Source of the DNA: Haberlea rhodopensis
Lineage: Eukaryota; Streptophyta; Magnoliopsida; Lamiales; Gesneriaceae
DNA: 64,000 nucleotides
NCBI GenBank assembly: GCA_907163345.1
Contig: CAJQUN010000001.1
Span: 2,852,001-2,916,000, forward strand
Reading direction: 5' to 3'
Shown here: piece by piece, positions 1 through 9,800 of the stretch
Layout: each line of letters begins with the position of its first letter
Numbering within the stretch: position 1 is the stretch's first letter
The notes under the pieces: model-generated
Databases searched by the model: none
The model's input: only the letters and a program-made list of their open reading frames with translations
Told to the model about the DNA's origin: nothing
Made by a program: the position numbers and the translations under genes

Positions 1-881
1 AACATAATAGATTTTAAATTCTCATAAATAAATTCATTTGAAATTCATTCCCAATTTTTTTTTTCCAAATCCAAATAACTCCATACACACGCAACCTCAG
101 TCAATTTTAAAAGTGTTGGGTCTAATTTGGATACACATGGAGCTATAGTAGTTTTGTTCTTGATTGATTGCGCAAGCCATTAAGCACCATTTTTGGTCTC
201 GGAGACAGCCGAGCCAAGCTATGCGGAATCTTCCGATTCACAACTAATAGAACGAAAAAATAAATTTTGTGATTGAGAATTGGAGTATATAGAAAACAAA
301 TAAGCTAAAATAACCTAATAAAAGTAAAGACTCTATAGTTTATATTGGTTTGAAGGTGCTATATTTCTTTCACATCCTCTTTTTTTTACTCACGAGAGGA
401 ATTCGATTATTGTCTTTGATCTACACAATAACAACAGCCTGAACCACTAGCTACTATGCTTGAACTAACACAGTTTAATTCCTAAACTCTTCATCTTTCT
501 CACTGATTGATCTCTCTTTGATGTTTGTTCCTGGAAATGAGTCACTCAAAATTGACCAAAGGATTACTCTTCTATTCTGTTGAGCACACAACACACTGAT
601 ATGAGAGTGATAAGTATTCCTGAAAGATAGAATATTTGTAAAATACAGAGGAGTGCAAAGTTGTTCGTAGAGTTCTGGAAACTTGATAGCATGATAGATA
701 GGTGAGAGATGATGTCTGTCAACAACTTCTTCAGTCTTCGTATCTTGAGCAATTTATAGATGAGTGGAGTGAAAATTCTCTAATATCAAATGCCACATGA
801 ATATATTTGAAGACACCACAGGAGATTCAAACACTCTATTCTTCTAATTCTTTCAACCTTCTTTTTCCCATGTGAATGCAG
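1..881 (+). other. Intron sequence upstream of the first visible UTR5 exon
   Basis: No coding exon is recognisable here. The stretch is AT-rich and ends in a pyrimidine-rich tract and AG at 880-881, the acceptor of the exon starting at 882. The transporter family has roughly half its protein N-terminal to that exon, so the gene must begin to the left of the window and this is taken as intron. I see no clear repeat or mobile element in it. Confidence 0.5.
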
Positions 882-3800
882 ATTTGGGGCACGGCCATCA
901 TGCAAAAAATGTACTCTGGACGTGATTATCTATTTGCCTGTTTAGTGACGCTTGGGTGTTCAATATTTATTTTATATCCGGTAATTTCTGTGCCAAAATA
1001 TCTTGTTACCAGCCTTTTAAGTGGATTCAGCGTGCCAAAAACCTTTTTCAGAGGTTATTCACATGAAAAAAGGGCAACTGTATTTGATTTATAGATGACA
1101 TCTCTACCATTGGTTTATTATTCTTCTAGTTCTTGTTTATTCCTTTGGTATTTTTACTGCATGCTTTCGTAACTCCTTTTTCTTTTCATGTAGTTAGTTG
1201 GAAAGTTGTTCTAATGATTGATGTGATGATTAGGAATAAATTGTAACGGAAGAAGTGTGACGTTTGTTCTCTAAGAGTTTATTTGAAGTGAAGCTAACAA
1301 TTTTTGGTGTTATGGAAGATGTGGGTTTTTATTTTCTAGGTGCCAGTTACTTTGATGGGATTGTTTTCAGACGCCCAACATTGAACTGTGGTTGAAATGA
1401 TAGAACATAATCATATTTGTCTTTTGCTGTATTATATGTTCCTCGAAGCTCACAGGTCAAGGTGATACTCAACATGGATATTATCCATCTTACAAAATGT
1501 CTGTTTATGACATTTCTTAAACTGTGATAGTTGTTTATGGCTGATTAAAGAATTGGGTTTGCTTTTTATTGTGACAATCACTTTTTATTTATTTATTTGT
1601 GGAGTTGTTTTCTTGATGGTTGAATAGAGTTTTGCTTTTTCAAAATGTAGACAGCTGGTGATATCAGCCTCTACAGTCAAGGAAGGGAAAGCACAGTTTG
1701 GGGTGTTTCCTTGATGCTTGGTTATCTTGGGTATGAAAACTTAGCTCTTAGCCTGTTAGTATTTGGTTGATTTATTCAACCTTCTATTGACAAAAAAATT
1801 AGACTACTATATTTAGTCACTATTAGGCCGTTGGGTGCATTAAACATGGCATGCATCTGACCCAGCAGTTGATTTTTGTCCAAATTTTTGAGATCCCTCG
1901 GCTATTTTCTGAATTATTTATTAAATTCCAGAGGTGATTTCTCCATTATAGAATGTTGCAAATGTTTTTATTGTTGCATTTCTACATTCTTCTGCATGCA
2001 GGGTAACTAGCAATGTGCATGCTGTAAACATGCACTTCTTGTATAATGCATCCTTAAATTGTATTTTTGGCATTTAACATCTTTAAGTATGAAAATTATG
2101 TTGTAGTTTGCACCCTTAACCAAATTTTCATCATGGAGCCAACCAATTGGAAGGGCAATTTGGTTATTACATATTTTTTTATTCTCTTATGAAGCATTAG
2201 TTACCTCGATTGTTGCATGTTAGGAAAACATTTCTAAGTTTTGGTGATCACAAATATCCACCGCTTGAAGTATTCACTGCATTGAAATAATGACTAACTC
2301 TACAAAGGTCCACCGGATAAAAGACAAAGCCATCTACCGGATGAAAAGTCATCTACCGGGTGAAGAGTTATCCACCGAGTGAAAGAAAGAAAAAAAAAAG
2401 ATCTACCGGATCCAAAAACCAAGAGTTATTATCTACCGGGTACAGAAGAGTGAACGTCCACTGGAACAAGAGTACCAGCAGACGTCTAAGGAGTTATTAG
2501 TTGACTTCTGTCTATCAGGCTAAGTAATTAATAACTATCCAGCAGATGATGAAATGAACATCAGCTGATCGTGCAACCAGCAGATATACAGCAAATGAGA
2601 AGTCAGCAGACGTATAAAACAACAAGACAAAACAAGTACAACTCATTCTGACAAAAATACAACAGAGCGCCGCACCACTACGATATCAACGTCACCATTA
2701 GCGTCAGAATGAAAGAGCCGTTAATTAACAAAATTGGAAAGAAGACAAACAGAATTTGGAAGAAAATCAGGAAGCTTATTTCAAGCAGAACTTTCCAATT
2801 GAAGAAAAGTTGCCGCTAGACCGCTGTGTCTATAAATACGTCAAAGTGAAGAATGAAGACAACGCTGATCAATCCGATAAAATTCAAAAGACACAAATCA
2901 ACTTCATTCATTCAAGCAAAACAAAAAAAACTTTACTGAGATATTCTGAAGTTTTGCAAGAGCAGCAGCCTTATTATGATCTTGAAGATCAAAGCCTACT
3001 GAGTCTGCTGCTCAAAGAACACTCAAAGCTTAAGAGATTTGTAATTTTGTGTGAGTGTTGTAAAACACATTATAAACAACTAAGAGAGTTGTGTTGCTAG
3101 GAGTTTAGGCCAAGTTGTATGAGTGCCTAAGAAGGTTGTATACTGAAAAGTGTAAGCCAAAGTCTTCTAGTGTAACTTTCCTGCAAAGGAAGAAGGGGGG
3201 ACGTAGAAGCGTTGTGCTTCGAACTTCCAGAACATATTCTGTGTCATTTACTTACTGTATTTTACTATTTAGTTACTTTAACTCACAAGTCCAGCATACG
3301 TCTTCTGCACTATTACCAGTGTCTGCTGACTTGCCAACTATTGAGAAGCTACTGCAGTATTAACAGTCTGCTGTAAGAAGAAGAATCGAAATTGAGTTTA
3401 GTGTTTATTCAACCCCCTTCTAAACAATACTCCGATCCTAAATAACATGTATTTAAAACAAATAAAATTTATCTTCAATATTTTATTGAAATCACGTTAG
3501 ATAAATATTATTTCAAGAAAACTTTATTGCAATCTTTTGTAACGCTGATATAACATCATATACCTTCAAAAAAAATATTCTTTATACTAAAAGCTAATGT
3601 AATTCATTGATAAATTTTATCATGCTTTTTTGAGAAGATATATTGTATGATATTGCTTTAACAATATTTTTTTGTTCTATTCAAGCATTCATATAACTAA
3701 CTATTTCAATTTATCAAAAATACAATTTAAGATATATTGTGCCAAGTGTGTATTTAGAAGGTGCGCATTGTCAGTTGACCTTAATTTTAACACCATAAGT

Positions 3801-6800
3801 TCATAAAATGAATTCTGATTATCCATATGCAAATTCTATTTTAGGGAAAATATTAAAAAACCGATTGCCTATTGGCGTTAAGAATAAATTTTTAGTCCCA
3901 GTAGGTGTGTCAGCTTCTTCGCATCCTCATTAGCCTTGAAATTATTTTAGATGCAAAAAATTGTTAATGAATTTTTTTGTTTAAAGCCATAATTTCTGGT
4001 GGAATAAATGGCTGGATATAGTATCTCATTTGTGTAGGCGTCAACGGCCTCTGACTTGAATAAATAAAGCATTTTTTATTCAGTTTCGAGGTGTAATCGT
4101 TAAAATGCAATGTCTAATAACCCTAGCAAATTTCCCTCACTCGTCTTCTTTTGTTCCTGGGACGGGGGTTGCTTTTAGAATGGCATTGAATGACACTAGG
4201 TTCTTCTAAAGGCAACCACTTTATGAGCTGTGTTTTCCAAAGTTGGAACTTTTCTACTGAGGAACTAACTTTTGTTATGCACGTGTTTGTCTGGAATATG
4301 TAGCTTTGGCGACAGGGTCACCTTATATGGTTCCCCTTCCTGTGACTTCCACTTTATTATCTGTTACCTCTATACTAAAGAACTAAAAAGTTTTCCCATT
4401 TATGTTGCTGTGTATTCTATGCTACTTTTTTCACAGTTTCTTCTGATGCGAAACGAAGCTAAACAATTTGTGTTTCTCTAGTACTCATTCATCAGATCTT
4501 CCTCACAACCAACATAGACCGTATAGCACCTTAGGAATATGAAGATGACATTGTTTTTTTACTGTTAAGTTCAGCATGATATCGAATTTTGCAGTTAAGT
4601 GCCAGCCAGGATGTTATGTTTACGTATTCTTATTTGAAATGAATTATGGATTTTTAATTTAAAAAGAGTTGGCTTCTAATCTACCCCTCCCTGAGGCCTG
4701 AGTAAGCTGATGCATAAAGTTGTGTTTCTATTCCTGGTACTTGATGTTTCTTGATTTTTCAGGTTTGATGGCTTCACAAGCACATTTCAGGATAAACTTT
4801 TCAGAGGCTACGACATGGAGATTCACAATCAGATATTTTATACAACACTATGTTCTTGCATGCTCAGTTTTACTGGTAATTTAAATTTTGATTGGATTTC
4901 CCGCTCCATGTATTTCTCAAGCTTTTGCCCTTCCTTTGGAATATCCTAGACTATTATGAAAAGCTGAGACCACAATTTCAGCATCTTATACTTAGCTGTG
5001 AGTGATCCTTGCTTATTTTGTTGCTATTAATAATCTCCCACAATCAGAGGAAGACAAATCCTATGTAATTCGAACATCTTGCACTTTTATTTTCAGATTG
5101 TAGACCAGATTTTGGAACTCAGCTTTAGGTTGGTTATCTATTAGACTCTTGCTCATTTGCTTTTAATTAGCAGAAGTAATGAGATGATGGCTGCCAGATA
5201 TGCTTATACTTCTTTTTACTGTTTTTCATATCATGCAAAGATTTATGGGACTTTGTCAATTTTAGATTGTTGTGCCGTATATTGCGCCTCGATCTAAGAA
5301 AAAACCTCATTAGGAGTAGCGTTGGCTCGAAATGAGTCATATACACTTGAATTCTCAAATTTTATTTTAGAACTTTATTTAAATATTTTAAATCATTTGA
5401 TATGTTTGACACTGTTCAAGCTTTGGTATGTTTGTCATTGGTATAATTAGTTAGGTGATTTTGAGGAGTTCGAAGTTTTTCCGGCCTCTGTAGATTACCA
5501 TTGTCCTGGGGTTACTTTCCTTTTTATTTAACCCCTGCATAACATAAATTATTTCATCGAGATTCATCCTATTTTCTTTAGCTGTATAAATATTTGAATG
5601 ATAGTTCTGTTTAATATTTGCATGCCAGTTATCCTGGAATTTTTTCCTTCATCCAACATCATACACGACGTTAGTTTTTTTATATTTTCGTTTTTGAGCT
5701 GCAATTACTGATAATAGGTTTCATTTGATTTTAATATAGGTCTAATCTTACAAGGCAATCTTCTAATGGCCATAGATTTTGTTTCTCGGCACAATGACTG
5801 TTTCATTGACATTACAATTCTTTCAACTGTAAGTCTGTAACGATATACTTTACTTTCATGAACATGTATACTTCAATAATCAGATTTCTTAGTTGTTTGG
5901 ATAGTGTTTCTTCGTATATTTGGTTTATTCTCGACTAGTGAACACGTGAAATCAAGTTGCCATTCTTAGGCTTGATGTTGATAAGTTTGATAAGATTTTA
6001 TTTTATCTTTTTATCTCTTTATCTTTTATTTAAATCATAGATTAGGGTGTTGTTTCTTTTCCTAGGAGTCTTATCAGTTTTCTATATATTTCAGACTCTA
6101 TTATGTATTTCATTCATAGGAGATTAATAAAACAAAAAGAGAAAAGATTGATTCTCTGAATTTATCCTCCTCAATTATTGCCTTTATGGTATCAGAGCAT
6201 AAAAGGCATTTTTTTCACGTTGCATGCCGTTGCACATATCAGCGTCACCTTCAAGTTTTTTTCCTTCACATCGTTCGCTTCTCATCAATTAACGTTGGGT
6301 TCAAATTTTTTCTTACATTGACGCTATTTCTTGCACAAATTCTGACGGATTGAAGTTTTTTTCACGTCAAAAATTTTTGGTTCGCGATTTCTTCCGCATC
6401 AAAACTCACGACGTCTGTTTCTCCACCCGTTGAAACGCTATTTTTTTTTCGGCACCAGTTTTTTGGCGATTCCTTTTTGGCGATTCCTCTCTTTCTCTTT
6501 CAGATTGAATCGCTGCAATGGTGGATAACAGTTCTGCCGAAAATTCTTTCAAAATTCCGATCCAGATTTCACCCAATCAGTCTTCAGTCAATTTTGATTC
6601 CCCATCCTTACAGATCACGAATCACAAATTGAATGGCCGGAATTTCATTCAATGGTCTAGGTCCGTCCAATTAGTGATTCGAGGCAAAGGAAAATTTGGG
6701 TTCTTAGATGGTTCAATAGCTAACCCGCTGCCCACTGACCCATCGTTCGCTGATTGGGATGTCCACAATTCAATGGTCATGGCTTGGCTCCTTAACTCCA

Positions 6801-9800
6801 TGGACAACAACATTAGCGTCGCATATCTTTTTCACCCTACGGCAAAAAATATTTGGGACGCCGTCACTCTGGCTTACTCTGATTTCGCAGATTCTTCACA
6901 AGTGTTTGAACTCCGTAACCAGGCACGAAATCTGAAACAAGGTGATGCCAATGTAACCCATTATTTCAGTTCCCTCAAACGGTTTTGGCAAGAGTTGGAT
7001 TTATTGATGATCTGTGATTGGAAAGATCCCGCGGATGGACTCATGTATCAGTCGATGCTTGCTAAAGACCGGATATATGATTTTTTGGCTGGTTTGAGTA
7101 ACGAATTGGATGAAGTTCGAGGCCGCATTCTGGGCCTATCTCCACTCCCTACCGTGGATGAAATTTTTGCAATCATTCACCGGGAAGAATGTCGGAAGCG
7201 TGTGATGCTTCCCTCCACTCTTCCTGGTTTTGATTCCTCTGCCCTTGTTATTCCACCTCATGTTGATAGCCATGTCTCACGCAGCAAAGGATGGATTAGG
7301 GACAAAATTTTGGAAAGATGTGTGGGTGGAGAACGAGAGTTTGCAAGATAGATTCCCAAGATTGGCATTAATAGCGAGGGATAATGATGTTTTGGTGGGC
7401 AATATGGGAGAATGGGTTGGGGGGTCTTGGGTTTGGAAATGGGATTGGAGACGAGAGTTATTTGACTGGGAGGATTCTTTATTGCTTAATTTGTTATCTT
7501 TGTTGGACAGGTTGCAACCACAAGCGGAGGGTGAAGACAGATGGATCTGGACGCCGGACGACTCAAAAATCTATACTGTAAGTTCGGCGTATGCACGGAT
7601 ACAAGACGACCAAGGGGCGGAGAATCTTCCGGCAAGAACCTACAATTCTATTTGGAGGACACATGCACCGATAAAGGTGGCGGCTTTCATGTGGAGAGTC
7701 ATTAGGGACAAAATTCCGACAGTGCAAAATCTGCAGCGAAGAAATATTTATGCGGGTTCGGAGGCGGGCGAATGTGTTTTCTGCAAACAATATCAAGAGA
7801 CGACTCAACACGTGCTATTCATTTGTTCGGAATCTTATAAGTTGTGGATGCAATGTTACAAGTGGTTAGGAATTTCAACAGTCTTAGCGGCGGACCCCGT
7901 CGATCGTTTATGGCAACACAAGGGTCTTTGGAATCATTCAAAGGGGCAGAAGGAGTGGATGACCATTTGGGAGGCGGTTGTTTGGACTATTTGGCTACTT
8001 CGCAACAATCTCATTTTCATGGGACCCGGGGAGATCAAGGGAGATTCACTAGAATTTATCATATTCCGTTCGTGGTTTTGGATTAGTAATAGAGGCCGTA
8101 ATAGATTGGGGACCTCGTTCTTGGATTGGCGACTTCAGCCAATTATTTGTTTGTTAGGTCTTTTTTAGTACTGTTTAGTCATAGGATGGATTGTAGCGCT
8201 TTTTGATTATTATTGCAAATTTGTAACCCGTTTAGTACCTCTGGTACTGATTTTAATATATTCAGGTTTCTCTTTTCAAAAAAAAAATTTCTCACGCAGC
8301 AAAGACGGCAAACCTTGGTGTGAGCGCTGCAAGCGACATTACCATACTATCGACACATGCTGGAAAATCCATGGAAAACCTGCAGATTGGGTGCCAAACA
8401 AGTTTCGTTCTCGGGAGAGAAAAGGAAATACAACAGTTGTCACGTCCGACGGACACGATCCTGCAACGGATGCTGCCTTATCCAAAGTTCAATTGGATCA
8501 GATTATGAAACTGTTGTCAGTCAATGGGACTTCATCATCAAACGTTGCTGCCACAGGTACATTAAGCACGGCCCATTGTGCTCTTCCTTCGACCGGTGAG
8601 TCTTGGATTGTTGATTCCGGTGCCTCGGATCATATGTCCTCCAATAAGGACATATTTACTTCATATTTACCCATCACTGATCCTCAAAGAGTAAAAATTG
8701 CGGATGGTTCCTTTGCCACGGTTATGGGCATTGGCAATGTCTCTCTCACTCCTTTTTTGATACTTAAAGATGTTCTATATGTGCCTACTCTATCATGCAG
8801 CTTGCTCTCCGTCAGCAAACTCACCAAGGATTTGGGATGTTTTGTTTATTTCTCACCTTCTACTTGTGTTTTTCAGGACCAGATTTCGAAGAGGAAGATT
8901 GGCAGTGCTAAGGCTCTTTCAGGACTTTATTACCTTCAGGCAAAATCTTTCGTGAGTCGGGACCGTCCACAATTCAGCAATCCCTTCATCTCTTTCCCGC
9001 ACACAATGGATCATGCTGCTTCACTTTAGGCTAGGTCATCCGAATTTTTTGTATTTAAAACGCTGGTTTCCCTCTTTGTTTAGGACTACTGATTGTTTTC
9101 ATTGCGAGATTTGTCAATTATCAAAACATACTCGTGTTTCTTTTCCGTCAGTATCATATCAACCTTCTAAACCTTTTAATTTAATTCATAGTGATATTTG
9201 GGGTCCCTCCCGGGTTACTACCACTTCTAATCAACGCTGGTTCATTACTTTTACTGATGATCATATACGTGTTTGTTGGGTTTATCTTTTAAAAGACAAA
9301 TCAGAGGCTGGCCATATCTTTCGTAATTTTTACTCCATGATCAAAGCACATTTTAACACATCCATTCTAATCCTACGTACTGATAATGGCACTGAGTTTT
9401 TTAACTCCCTCTTTCATGATTTTTTAAATAACAATGGCATCATCCATCAAAGTTCGTGTGTACACACACCTCAACAAAACTGTATTTCCGAACGAAAAAA
9501 TCGCCACCTCTTGGAAGTTGCTCGATCCCTTTTGTTCACTTCTCACGTCCCAAAACATTATTGGGGCGATGCGCTCTTAACTGCATGCTATTTAATTAAT
9601 CGGATGCCTTCTCGAATCCTAAACTTTCAATCCCCTCTTCATTGCTTACATAGTTTTTTCCCGGACTATCGTTCATTTTCCAGTCTCGAATTAAGGGTAT
9701 TTGGTTGCTCTGCCTTTGTGCATAATCATGATCCACATCGTAGTAAGCTAGATCCTCGGTCACACAAATGCATTTTTTTGGGTTACTCTTCCACCCAAAA

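Noticed and set aside
1..881. Upstream UTR5 exon within the first 881 bases
   Set aside because: Looked for the expected preceding exon in + frames and found no matching coding block, so it lies left of the window.
6187..6198. tRNA-like sequences at the several TGGTATCAGAGC sites
   Set aside because: These are primer binding sites complementary to the 3' end of Met-tRNA next to LTRs or at the viral genome start. No cloverleaf surrounds them.
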